From Pseudomonas graminis (GTDB lineage Bacteria > Pseudomonadota > Gammaproteobacteria > Pseudomonadales > Pseudomonadaceae), in contig NZ_MDEN01000047.1 in assembly GCF_001705435.1 (NCBI RefSeq), positions 1 to 64,000 on the forward strand: a stretch of 64,000 bases of DNA, in the 5' to 3' direction. Positions 16,566 through 24,727 of the stretch are shown piece by piece. The translations under genes and the position numbers were made by a program. How positions within the stretch are numbered: the first letter of the stretch is position 1; the number at the start of each line of letters is the position of its first letter. The notes under the pieces were generated by a model. That model did not search any database, was not told the origin of the DNA, and saw only the letters and a program-made list of their open reading frames with translations.

Positions 16566-18188
16566 ATGGATGCGAAAGGTCGTCACGCAGCAACACCCTC
16601 CCACCCCGCGCACGCGGCCGTCGACAGTCAGGTTGTCACCGGTTCGCGCTGGCTGACGCCCGCCCTGCAAAGCCTTGGCTTGTGCCTGCTGTTTGCGGCG
16701 ATGGCGTGGGGTTATGTGTCCGTTTACGTGTGCCTGCCCGTCGCGCTGTTGATTCTGTGGTTGCCGCCGCTGTTCGCCGGCCGAACGCCGGTGGCGGCGG
16801 GAGAGGCGGGCGAAGACACCATGACCCGTCTGACCCGGGACCTGTCCCGAAGCACCAGTCACAACGCGTTGTCTGCTGCGGCCGTGGCGTTTTCGGTCAG
16901 GCAACTGGCGGGCAAGCTGCAGTCTCAGGTCAACGCGGCCGAGCAGATCGTCAGCAGCGCCGATGTGATGATCGCTACCGAGCGCGCCACGTCGACCCTC
17001 AGCCAGCAAGCGCTGACGGCCGCCAGCCAGGCGCGGGAGAGCAGCGGCGCCGGGCTCAACGTCCTCAACGCTTCCATCGGCCTCATGCACCAACTCAGTG
17101 AGCGGGCCGACAGCAGCCGTGAACTGATCGAAGCGCTCAGCCAGCGCAGCGAAGACATTCAGCGTGTGACGGCGGTGATTCAGTCCATCGCCAGCCAGAC
17201 CAATCTGCTCGCCCTCAACGCCGCCATCGAAGCCGCGCGGGCCGGCGAACACGGCCGTGGCTTTGCGGTGGTGGCCGATGAAGTGCGCGGGCTGGCCGGG
17301 CGCACGGCGACGGCGACCAGTGAAGTCGGGGAGATGGTCGTTGATATCCAGCAGCGCACCCGTCAGGTGGTCGAGCAGATCCGGCAGTTGTCGGGCGACC
17401 TGAGTGGCGGCGTGGCGCAGGTCGAATCCACCGGTCAGCAACTGGCGAGCATCGCTCAGCTGGCGGTTGGCGTAGAGCAGCAAGTGGGTGAGATCGCGCG
17501 GGGCGCCCAGACCAATCAGGCGCAATTGAGCAGCCTGTTCGTGGCCGTCGAGCAAATGCGCAGCGACCTTGCCGTCAGCGATGACCAGACCCGGCGCCTG
17601 GCGCAATCTGCGTTGCAGATGGAGGAGCAGGCGGAAACCATCAGCGAACGCCTGGCCCAGGTCGGTCTGGATGACTATCACCAGCGCATTTACGACCTCG
17701 CCCGCGAAGGCGCCAGTCAGATCGCCGCCACGTTCGAGGAGGACATCGATCAGGGCCGGGTCAGCCTGACCGATCTGTTCGACCGCACCTATCAGCCCAT
17801 CGCCAACACCTCGCCGGCCAAGTACCAGACGCGCTACGACCGCTACACCGACCAGACGCTGCCGGCCATTCAGGAACCTCTGCTGACCCGTCATGAGGGG
17901 CTGGTGTTCGCCATCGCCTGCACGCAGCAAGGCTACGTGCCGACCCACAATCAGGCGTTCAGCCGACCTTTGACGGGCGACACGGCAGTCGACGCGGTCA
18001 ACAACCGCACCAAGCGCAAGTTCGACGACCGCACCGGGATTCGCTGCGGCAGTCACCAGCAGCCGGTTCTGTTGCAGACCTACACCCGCGATACCGGCGA
18101 ACTGATGCACGATCTTTCCGTGCCTGTCATGGTCAAGGGCCGGCATTGGGGCGGGCTGCGACTGGGCTATAGGCCGGAGAAAAGCTGA
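16566..18188 (+). CDS. Methyl-accepting chemotaxis protein with C-terminal domain
   Basis: The 540-residue protein has two N-terminal hydrophobic segments (about residues 30-70, [13 protein letters not shown] and [15 protein letters not shown]) with almost no periplasmic loop between them. The MCP signalling region follows, with [20 protein letters not shown]. About 150 residues beyond it form a separate domain containing [20 protein letters not shown] and [14 protein letters not shown]. With no periplasmic domain, sensing is probably cytoplasmic and by the C-terminal part. ATG 16566 has GGCAGG eight bases upstream; ATG 16542 and 16506 are in frame but lack sites. Confidence 0.85.
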   Translation: MDAKGRHAATPSHPAHAAVDSQVVTGSRWLTPALQSLGLCLLFAAMAWGYVSVYVCLPVALLILWLPPLFAGRTPVAAGEAGEDTMTRLTRDLSRSTSHNALSAAAVAFSVRQLAGKLQSQVNAAEQIVSSADVMIATERATSTLSQQALTAASQARESSGAGLNVLNASIGLMHQLSERADSSRELIEALSQRSEDIQRVTAVIQSIASQTNLLALNAAIEAARAGEHGRGFAVVADEVRGLAGRTATATSEVGEMVVDIQQRTRQVVEQIRQLSGDLSGGVAQVESTGQQLASIAQLAVGVEQQVGEIARGAQTNQAQLSSLFVAVEQMRSDLAVSDDQTRRLAQSALQMEEQAETISERLAQVGLDDYHQRIYDLAREGASQIAATFEEDIDQGRVSLTDLFDRTYQPIANTSPAKYQTRYDRYTDQTLPAIQEPLLTRHEGLVFAIACTQQGYVPTHNQAFSRPLTGDTAVDAVNNRTKRKFDDRTGIRCGSHQQPVLLQTYTRDTGELMHDLSVPVMVKGRHWGGLRLGYRPEKS

Positions 18189-18198
18189 GGACTGGGTT

Positions 18199-18279
18199 GC
18201 AAGCTACAAGCTTCAAGTGAAGAGCAGTGAGCAGTGATCGGGCGTCTTGTGGCTTGCCGCTTGAAGCTTGCAGCTCTTC
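18199..18279. repeat. Inverted repeat (REP-like) after the chemoreceptor gene
   Basis: Arms 18202-18217 and 18260-18275 are inverse with one mismatch (AGCTACAAGCTTCAAG type). A related degenerate copy lies at 50905-50938. It may serve as a terminator for the chemoreceptor gene. Confidence 0.75.
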
Positions 18280-18461
18280 GCGGAGCGTTAGTTGTGAGAC
18301 TAAGGCCCTTCAATTATTTAAACGTCCGATATTGAAGTAGGAAGCGTCTGAAGTGCAGTTCCATCGGTTGACGGGACGTTAACTGCGATCATCCTGTGAG
18401 TATATGTCCGAATATGTAAATGCCTGTTCGGGACTCATGTCAGTACTCACGGATGAATCAA

Positions 18462-19925
18462 ATGACAAAGAAAACTATCACTCACGCGTCGGCCGATTCC
18501 CGCACCGACGCGCCGGAAGTCACCGTTCGTCTCGGTGTGTTCTTCGACGGGACCGGTAATAATCGCGTCAATAGCCAGATAGGCGCCGACTGCGAGGCCA
18601 TGGCGGAAGTCTACGGCGGCGTGCATATAAAAGAGTGTGGTGGCCGACACACTGACCCCGGCAGCAGTTACAGCAACAGCCCCACCAATATCGCGAGACT
18701 GGCCGGCTTATATAAGCAACAGCGCAAGGCGATCATTAAAGCCGACGGCCTGTATGTATATGGTGCGGTGTATGTCAGCGGCGTTGGCACTACCTCTGGC
18801 GGGCGCGATTCACGCGTGTCGGGCCAGGGCTTTGGTCGCGGCACCACCGGCGTGGTGGCAAAAGTGTCGCGGGGCATCAAAAAACTCGCCGACGAACTTC
18901 AGATGTTTGAAAGCGATAACCCGGGTTGTGTCATCGGTGCGCTGGAACTGGACGTGTTTGGCTTCAGTCGGGGTGCGGCCTCGGCCCGGCATCTGGCCAA
19001 CGAAGTGCTGAAAAAATCCCGGGGCGCGCTGGACCCGGTTCTGGACCCGCGCAAACTGCCGCTGTCGGATAGCTTTTCATGGGCCAGCGGCAGCGTACGG
19101 TTGAAGGTTATCGGGCTGTTCGACACCGTGGCCGCCGTCGGTGGGATCGCCGATCTGGGCAGCGTTCGGGATGCGGTCAATAAACGGGTCAATCTGTTTC
19201 TGCCGCCCGGGTGCGCGCAGCAGGTGCTGCATCTGGTGGCCGGCGATGAGCATCGGCGCAACTTCGTCCTAAACAGCGTCAAGCCCGACTGGCCCCGGGA
19301 AATCGTGCTGCCCGGCAGCCATTCGGACATCGGCGGCGGTTACCAGCCTCAGGAGGTGGAGAAGGTGTCGCTGTTCCGGCCACGCCGCAGCCTGGTATGC
19401 GTCAACACGCCCTACGACGAAACGGACGCCTGGCTGCAGGCCCACGCCGAGCTGTCCACCCTCGACGCCAGGCGTCTGCTCGACCCCACCGATGAGAGCG
19501 CTTCGCTCGGCGTTGAATGTTTCGAACGGTTTGCCAGCAGCTCACGCGGGGTCAAAACGGTGGTCGCGACGGTGACGCTGGAACGCCGCGTCTACAACCA
19601 CCTTGCCCACGTTTACCTGCGGCTCATGCACACCCTGGCGAGTGACGAAGGTGTGCCGTTTTTGCCGATCCGTGATTCCGCAGAAATCACCCTGCCACCA
19701 GAATTGCGTCCCATCGCCGCCAAGCTGATCAGCCATGCAAAAGGAGAGGGCGGGGTGCTGAACGACGCCGAGCTGACGCTGTTGCATCAGCGCTACATTC
19801 ATCGCTCGGCGCACTGGAACAACGCCCGACGCGATGCGCTGGTGGATGGCCTTTTCGTGCACGCGCCTGCGCGGAATGGGCGGCAGATGTTTTCCAATGT
19901 CGGCCAGCCCGGTTACCCACAGTGA
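18462..19925 (+). CDS. DUF2235 alpha/beta-hydrolase, Tle-like putative T6SS lipase effector
   Basis: The 487-residue protein opens with the DUF2235 signature VRLGVFFDGTGNN. It carries the nucleophile elbow GFSRG (Ser169), an Asp in GLFDTVAAVG and a His in GSHSDIGGG, together a serine-lipase triad pattern. Such proteins include the Tle1-type phospholipase effectors of type VI secretion. No vgrG, PAAR or immunity lipoprotein gene is adjacent, so the secretion link is family inference only. The first 120 codons use ATA, TTA and GTA, rare in the neighbours, and the upstream 150 bases are AT-rich, both hints of transfer. ATG 18462 has GGA nearby; 18453 and 18420 are alternative starts. Confidence 0.75.
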   Translation: MTKKTITHASADSRTDAPEVTVRLGVFFDGTGNNRVNSQIGADCEAMAEVYGGVHIKECGGRHTDPGSSYSNSPTNIARLAGLYKQQRKAIIKADGLYVYGAVYVSGVGTTSGGRDSRVSGQGFGRGTTGVVAKVSRGIKKLADELQMFESDNPGCVIGALELDVFGFSRGAASARHLANEVLKKSRGALDPVLDPRKLPLSDSFSWASGSVRLKVIGLFDTVAAVGGIADLGSVRDAVNKRVNLFLPPGCAQQVLHLVAGDEHRRNFVLNSVKPDWPREIVLPGSHSDIGGGYQPQEVEKVSLFRPRRSLVCVNTPYDETDAWLQAHAELSTLDARRLLDPTDESASLGVECFERFASSSRGVKTVVATVTLERRVYNHLAHVYLRLMHTLASDEGVPFLPIRDSAEITLPPELRPIAAKLISHAKGEGGVLNDAELTLLHQRYIHRSAHWNNARRDALVDGLFVHAPARNGRQMFSNVGQPGYPQ

Positions 19926-19978
19926 CCGGGCTGCCTTGAGGGGTTGGGGCACGATAATGGCGGATCAGGCAAAAAAAT

Positions 19979-20003
19979 GGCGGCCTCGAAGGGCCGCCTT
20001 TTT
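19979..20003. terminator. Bidirectional intrinsic terminator
   Basis: GGCGGCC (19979-19985) pairs with GGCCGCC (19992-19998), followed by TTTTT and preceded by a run of seven A residues. It separates the convergent DUF2235 and DUF2789 genes and can end both. Confidence 0.85.
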
Positions 20004-20018
20004 CACACGTGCGCCGGG

Positions 20019-20255
20019 TCAGGTCGGCGTGTGCAGCAACACATTCAGCTCGTCAACGATGGGCGCCCAATCGTCATCCAGCTGAATCTTCTCCTTGAGC
20101 AGTCCGGCTTGATTCTCCGTCCAGAAATCGGCTTCGGAGACCTTCTCACCTTCCGGCAGTTGGTGCGCGGCGACAAATGCGTCGATGCTGGCCTGATCGG
20201 ACTCCAGCCCCAGTTGTTCGAACAACATTTCAAGCGACGGCGTCATGATTTCCAT
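20019..20255 (-). CDS. DUF2789 family protein
   Basis: The 78-residue acidic protein (SLEMLFEQLGLESDQASIDAF and WTENQAGLLKEKIQLDDDWA) matches the small DUF2789 family of pseudomonads, whose function is unknown. I chose ATG 20255 because GGGAG lies seven bases upstream; the frame is open to 20375 without a ribosome site. A CGGGTC-AAG-GACCCG hairpin sits at 20269-20283 in its leader. Confidence 0.8.
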   Translation of the reverse strand: MEIMTPSLEMLFEQLGLESDQASIDAFVAAHQLPEGEKVSEADFWTENQAGLLKEKIQLDDDWAPIVDELNVLLHTPT

Positions 20256-20366
20256 TTTTTCTCCCGAACGGGTCAAGGACCCGGGTTGGCGTGTCAGTGA
20301 GTAACCTTCTGCTGCATGGGAGTACGCGCGGCAGGCAAGAGTTCTAACTGATTGCCTGAAGAGCCG

Positions 20367-20755
20367 CTGACACACCGCGCGCTTTAGTAGGACTGGCTTA
20401 AGCCGGGAAAGCGTCAGGCGTCACACCGCGAGATTGAGGGTGTTCAATCAGGCCTCTTCCCGGCTGAAGCCGGTCCTACGAAAACAAAATCGCAACTGAC
20501 ACACCACGCGCTTTTAGTAGGACTGGCTTTAGCCGGGAAAGCGTCAGGTGTCACACCGCGAAATTGAGGGTGTTCAATCAGGCCTCTTCCCGGCTGAAGC
20601 CGGTCCCACTAAAACAAAATCGCAACTGACACACCACGCGCTGTTAGTAGGACTGGCTTTAGCCGGGAAGGCGTCAGGTGTCACACCGCAGAATTGAGGT
20701 TGCCCGATCAGGCCTCTTCCCGGCTGAAGCCGGTCCTACTAGAACAAAATCGCAT
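20367..20755. repeat. Three tandem REP-pair units of about 129 bp
   Basis: Units run 20367-20495, 20496-20625 and 20626-20755 and differ by a few substitutions and one indel. Each carries a forward REP arm (TAGTAGGACTGGCTTTAGCC type) and an inverted one (TTCCCGGCTGAAGCCGGTCC type) about 60 bp apart, that is, a REPIN-like hairpin. The same REP family recurs at 41435-41561, 43678-43759 and 49517-49580. No transposase gene is present in the window. Confidence 0.9.
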
Positions 20756-21009
20756 GGCTCTTTACTGGGGTGAATCCACCCCACTCAAACATCCGATGGC
20801 GTCTTGCCGTGTCGGGCCAGTCCCACCGAAACATCGTATGGCGGCAAAAACGTCATCGCAGCGGACGAAAGGGATATAGCCCGTATAGACTGACTGCCGG
20901 TAGAATCCGTACCCACGCCAGCGTCCGGCTTCAGGACGCACCATTTCTCGTTTTTTTCTCGCCCGGTCCGCTGTCCGGGCGAGTTCCTATCTGGTTGGGA
21001 GTTTGTACA
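20756..21009. promoter_or_regulatory. Leader region with strong hairpin before the 155-residue gene
   Basis: The region holds GGGGTG-AATC-CACCCC at 20767-20782 and a 9-bp stem CTCGCCCGG / CCGGGCGAG at 20958-20966 and 20975-20983, preceded by a run of seven T residues. The second hairpin ends 13 bases before the GGGAG ribosome site of the next gene and could affect its translation. I see no gene in this stretch. Confidence 0.5.
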
Positions 21010-21477
21010 TTGGCAGTAGGTAATCTGGATACCCACGCGTTATTCGTGCTCGGCGACGTGCGCGCGAAGTTGGTGAAGCTATTCCAGGCGCGATTCGTTT
21101 ACGTCATCGAACAATCCCCTGAAGGCATTTACATGTCGGAGGTCGACACCGACACCGCACTGGTGGTCGATGACAAACCCGGTCTGGAGCTGAAAGTGGG
21201 TGACCACTTCCGTGCCGCGGTATTGCCCAGCCGCGAAGGCGGCAAATTCGAAATCCGCTTTCGCGACATCAGGATGACCATCTATGGTCTGGGCGAATAC
21301 GCGTTTGTCGAAGTGCCTGAAGGCCAGGGCATCGTGTTCAAAGAGTCCCACAGCATCTTCATGGTGTTCGCCGCCCACGAGCAGATTGAGTCCGGCCTGA
21401 GCAAAGTCCTCAAAGCCGCCACCGCCAAAGCCGCGAAATGGCGCAAGGGCGAGCTGACGTTCAAAGCCAGCGAGTAA
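21010..21477 (+). CDS. Conserved protein of unknown function (155 residues)
   Basis: I do not recognise a named domain. The protein begins AVGNLDTHALFVLGD, is rich in beta-type alternating residues (YVIEQSPEGIYMSEVDTD, FEIRFRDIRMTIYGLGEY) and ends in a basic Ala/Lys stretch (KAATAKAAKWRKG). There is no signal peptide or membrane segment. The start is taken as TTG 21010, because GGGAG lies eight to nine bases upstream and the sequence upstream is hairpin and non-conserved in style. It is a single gene, convergent with the Mrp operon. Confidence 0.65.
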   Translation: MAVGNLDTHALFVLGDVRAKLVKLFQARFVYVIEQSPEGIYMSEVDTDTALVVDDKPGLELKVGDHFRAAVLPSREGGKFEIRFRDIRMTIYGLGEYAFVEVPEGQGIVFKESHSIFMVFAAHEQIESGLSKVLKAATAKAAKWRKGELTFKASE

Positions 21478-21584
21478 GCGCCGCGCTTCAACACACCTGC
21501 ACACGGAACGCGCCCACATCCCCCCACGCCACAAGCGATGGGTGGCGGGCATGCGTGCGTCCGGCTATCGCCAACGGCACAGCA

Positions 21585-21950
21585 TCAATGCCCTTGCTGT
21601 CTGCCGTCGCTGACTTCAGGTGGCACGTCGTCACCGGCCATGCGCTTGCGAAACAGTCCGGTGCGCGCCAGCAGCAAGGTGGTGACCGGCACGGTGATGG
21701 CGAGCAGGATCGGGATCAGCCACGCGTGCAGCACGGGACCTTCCTTCAGCGCCGAGAAGTAGACGATGGACGCCAGCGCCACGCACCACGCGCCGAGGGT
21801 CGATGCCAAGGCAGGCGGGTGCATGCGCTGAAAAAAGTCTTTCATGCGCAACAGACCCAGCGCGCCGATCAGCCCGAACAGGCTGCTCAGCACCAGCAGG
21901 ACGGCGGTCAGCACTTCGACCCAGAACGGCAGAACCTGCAACGAATTCAT
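21585..21950 (-). CDS. mrpG: Cation/proton antiporter subunit G
   Basis: The 121-residue subunit of the Mrp (Mnh/Pha/Sha) multicomponent Na+/H+ antiporter has three hydrophobic segments and the family stretch LGLLRMKDFFQRMHPPA. It is the last gene of the operon and overlaps mrpF by four bases (ATGA), showing translational coupling. Mrp complexes export Na+ or other cations using the proton gradient and help with salt and alkaline tolerance. In P. aeruginosa the set is called shaA-G. Confidence 0.9.
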   Translation of the reverse strand: MNSLQVLPFWVEVLTAVLLVLSSLFGLIGALGLLRMKDFFQRMHPPALASTLGAWCVALASIVYFSALKEGPVLHAWLIPILLAITVPVTTLLLARTGLFRKRMAGDDVPPEVSDGRQQGH

Positions 21951-22225
21951 TCGATCACCTCGCCGCGCAACAGAAATTTGGCCAGCGCAAATGAGCCGAC
22001 GAAGCCGAACAGTGCGATCAGCAGCGCCGCCTCGAAGTAGGTGTCACTGGCATAGCGAATCCCCAGCACCAGCATCATCAGCATCGCCAGGATGTACAGG
22101 TAGTCCAGCGCCAGCACCCGGTCCTGCGCCGACGGGCCTTTGAACAGGCGGATCAAGGTCAGGACCATGGCGAGGGTGAACACCGACAGCGTAAAAAGAA
22201 TCGCGTTTGTGAGCAGGGCGCTCAT
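21947..22225 (-). CDS. mrpF: Cation/proton antiporter subunit F
   Basis: The 92-residue membrane protein has three helices and the motif GPSAQDRVLALD found in MrpF/PhaF. It overlaps mrpG at its end and mrpE at its start by four bases each. It is a structural part of the antiporter complex; some MrpF proteins have been linked to bile-salt efflux elsewhere, which is not suggested here. Confidence 0.9.
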   Translation of the reverse strand: MSALLTNAILFTLSVFTLAMVLTLIRLFKGPSAQDRVLALDYLYILAMLMMLVLGIRYASDTYFEAALLIALFGFVGSFALAKFLLRGEVIE

Positions 22226-22710
22226 TGGAAAATCTCCATCAGTGGCCGTTCGTACGTGCTCTTGAAGTGCTCGATGAAGGCAGCTTCGTCGTCCAGATCG
22301 AACACATGCATCAGCAGCACGCTGCGATCCAGCGCCAGTTCAGACCAGACCGTGCCCGGCACCACCGTGCAGATCATCGCCAGCGCCGCGAGGCCGTGGG
22401 CGTCGTGCAGGTCCAGCGGCACCTTGACGAAGGCCGAGCGCGGTGGACGGCGGCCCGCGCGCAGTACGCCCCAGGCGACGGCCAGATTGGACACCACCAC
22501 ATCGCGGCCCACCAGCAAGAACAAGCGCAGTGCGGCGCCGGGTTTGCGGATTCGCGCGGGCGAAGGGCGCAACGGCGCGAAGATGTAGGGCGCGAAAAAG
22601 CCGAGCAGGGCGCCCAGCAGCAGATTGCCCGGGCTCAGCGACAGGTTGAGCAACAGCCACAACCCCCACAGCGACAGCGACAACAGTGGCGCGGGAAACA
22701 GGCGCTTCAT
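22222..22710 (-). CDS. mrpE: Cation/proton antiporter subunit E
   Basis: The 162-residue subunit has an N-terminal hydrophobic pair of segments (LLSLSLWGLWLLLNLSLSP) and a cytoplasmic C-terminal domain with VPGTVWSELALDRSVLLMHV, the usual MrpE pattern. The start overlaps the mrpD stop by four bases. Confidence 0.9.
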   Translation of the reverse strand: MKRLFPAPLLSLSLWGLWLLLNLSLSPGNLLLGALLGFFAPYIFAPLRPSPARIRKPGAALRLFLLVGRDVVVSNLAVAWGVLRAGRRPPRSAFVKVPLDLHDAHGLAALAMICTVVPGTVWSELALDRSVLLMHVFDLDDEAAFIEHFKSTYERPLMEIFQ

Positions 22711-24386
22711 GGCTGCACCTCCGCCGCTGCCGAAGCGGGCCCCGGTATCGGCCTGGCTGCCTTGACGGAGAGCACGTATTGCTGCGGGTCATGCAGCGCC
22801 TGGGCGGTGTCCTGGGTGTAATGCAACAGCGCCTGGGCCTTGAACGTCAGCACGATGGCGCAGCCCACCAGCAAGGCGATCGGCAGGCATTCGTTGAGCC
22901 GCAGCAGTGGCGCCGCATGTTCCTGGGGCGTCCAGAAGCGTTTGATGCCGACCCGCACGAAGGCAAACAGCGACGTCAGTCCGGAAATAATCAGCAGTGC
23001 CACCAGCGTCCAACTGTCGCCGCGAATGGCCTCGGCCTTCGCCACATCAAGGCCCAGCGGATTGAGCAGGGCGCTGATCAGTGTCAGCTTGCCGAGGAAG
23101 CCCGACAGCGGCGGCATGCCGATGATCAACAGTGCGCAGGCAATGAAACTCAGGCCCAGAAACGCCATGGTCCAGGGGATGACGTGGCCGACCACGGCTT
23201 TCTGCTCGTCATCCAGATTGGTCCCCGGCACCGGGTGCAACGACTCCAGCGCCTTGGGCAACTGGTCGGCGTCCTCGTCGAGGGCGATGTCATTGGCCGA
23301 GCGTGAGCGTTCGATCAACTCCGCCAGCAGGAACATCGCGCTGAGCGCCAGGGTCGAGCTGACCAGATAAAACAGTGCGCCTGCGGTCAGGCTCGGCTGG
23401 GCGAAACCGACCGCCGAGAGCAGGATCCCCGCCGACACCAGAATGCTCAGACTGGCCATGCGCTCCAGGCGCTGGGCGGCCACCACTGAGATCGCCGCCA
23501 CGGTCACGGTGGCCATGCCCCCCCAGATCAGCCAGTCCCCGCCGAAGAACGCCGACGCGCCGGCCTGACCGGAAAACAGCAGCGTCCACAGCCGCAGCAG
23601 CGTGTAGAAACCGACCTTGGTCATGATCGCGAACAGCGCCGCCACCGGTGCGCTGGCGGCGGAATACGCCGGCACCAGCCAGAAATTCAGCGGCCACATG
23701 CCGGCCTTGGCCAGAAACGCCACTGCCAGAATGGCCGCGCCCGCGTGCAGCAAGCCCAGATCGCCCTCCGGCACCTGAGGAATTTTCACCGCCAGGTCGG
23801 CCAGGTTTAGCGTACCGGTGACGCCGTAAATCAGCGCCGCGCCAATCAGAAACAATGACGAAGCCAGCAGGTTGATGGTGATGTAATGCAGGCCCGCGGA
23901 CACCCGCGCGCGGCCCGAGCCGTGCAGCATCAGGCCATAAGATGCCGCCAGCAAAACCTCGAAGAACACGAACAGGTTGAACAGGTCGGCAGTAAGAAAG
24001 GCGCCATACAACCCCATCAGTTGAATCTGAAACAGCGCGTGGAAACTGGCGCCCGCGCGGTCCCAACGGGCCAGGGCGAAGAGCAGGGCGCAGAAGGCGA
24101 CGATGCCGGTCAGCACCAGCATCAGCGCCGACAGGTGGTCGACCACCAGCACGATGCCGAATGGCGCCTCCCAGTTGCCCGGCAGGTACACGCCAATGGA
24201 GCCGGTGGTGCCGGTCTTCTGCACCCAGATCATCAGCGTGATGGCGATCGCCAGGCCGAGTCCGGTGGAGAACAGGTTGATCCGCGCTTTCAGCGGGCGG
24301 TGTTTCTCGCCGAGCCACAGCACCAGCGCAGCGGTGAGCACCGGCAGCAGGATCGGTGCGACGATCAGTTGATTCATCACACTCAT
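22707..24386 (-). CDS. mrpD: Cation/proton antiporter subunit D
   Basis: The 559-residue polytopic protein is related to NuoM/NuoN of complex I (Proton_antipo_M domain). It shows the conserved Glu and Lys regions FEVLLAASYGLML and FLAKAGMWPLNFWLVPAY, which line the proton path in this superfamily. It is longer than many MrpD proteins (about 500) through a hydrophilic insert near residues 370-400. It works with MrpA as the ion-translocating core. Overlaps with both neighbours are four bases. Confidence 0.93.
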   Translation of the reverse strand: MSVMNQLIVAPILLPVLTAALVLWLGEKHRPLKARINLFSTGLGLAIAITLMIWVQKTGTTGSIGVYLPGNWEAPFGIVLVVDHLSALMLVLTGIVAFCALLFALARWDRAGASFHALFQIQLMGLYGAFLTADLFNLFVFFEVLLAASYGLMLHGSGRARVSAGLHYITINLLASSLFLIGAALIYGVTGTLNLADLAVKIPQVPEGDLGLLHAGAAILAVAFLAKAGMWPLNFWLVPAYSAASAPVAALFAIMTKVGFYTLLRLWTLLFSGQAGASAFFGGDWLIWGGMATVTVAAISVVAAQRLERMASLSILVSAGILLSAVGFAQPSLTAGALFYLVSSTLALSAMFLLAELIERSRSANDIALDEDADQLPKALESLHPVPGTNLDDEQKAVVGHVIPWTMAFLGLSFIACALLIIGMPPLSGFLGKLTLISALLNPLGLDVAKAEAIRGDSWTLVALLIISGLTSLFAFVRVGIKRFWTPQEHAAPLLRLNECLPIALLVGCAIVLTFKAQALLHYTQDTAQALHDPQQYVLSVKAARPIPGPASAAAEVQP

Positions 24387-24727
24387 TCACCCAGCTCCCG
24401 GCCGTCGACGTGGTCGTTGCCGGTCAGACCGCGCGACGCCAGCAGCACCACCAGGAACAGCGCAGTCATGGCGAAGCTGATGACGATGGCCGTCAGCACC
24501 AGCGCCTGGGGCAGGGGATCGGTGTAATTGAGCAGGTCCTGGGGCACGCCGTCCTTGATGATCGGCTCCTTGCCGATGAACAGGCTGCCCATGCTGAAGA
24601 TAAACAGATTGACGCCGTAGGACAGCAGGCACAGGCCCATCACGACCTGAAAGGTCCGTGGACGCAGGATCAGCCACACGCCGGACGCGGCAAGCACGCC
24701 GATGGCAATGGCGATGACTTCTTCCAT
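24383..24727 (-). CDS. mrpC: Cation/proton antiporter subunit C
   Basis: The 114-residue NuoK-like protein has three transmembrane helices and the family segment GLCLLSYGVNLFIFSMG, followed by DPLPQALVLTAIVI with the conserved PxxxALVLTAIVI. Its start ATG touches the last base of the mrpA stop codon. Confidence 0.93.
   Translation of the reverse strand: MEEVIAIAIGVLAASGVWLILRPRTFQVVMGLCLLSYGVNLFIFSMGSLFIGKEPIIKDGVPQDLLNYTDPLPQALVLTAIVISFAMTALFLVVLLASRGLTGNDHVDGRELGE

Noticed and set aside
20367-20755. CRISPR-like array
   Set aside because: The units are about 129 bp, contain internal inverted REP arms, and have no unique spacers or cas genes.
20959-20983. Intrinsic terminator before the 155-residue gene
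   Set aside because: The T run precedes the stem on the plus strand and no T run follows it on either strand, so it is described as a leader hairpin instead.
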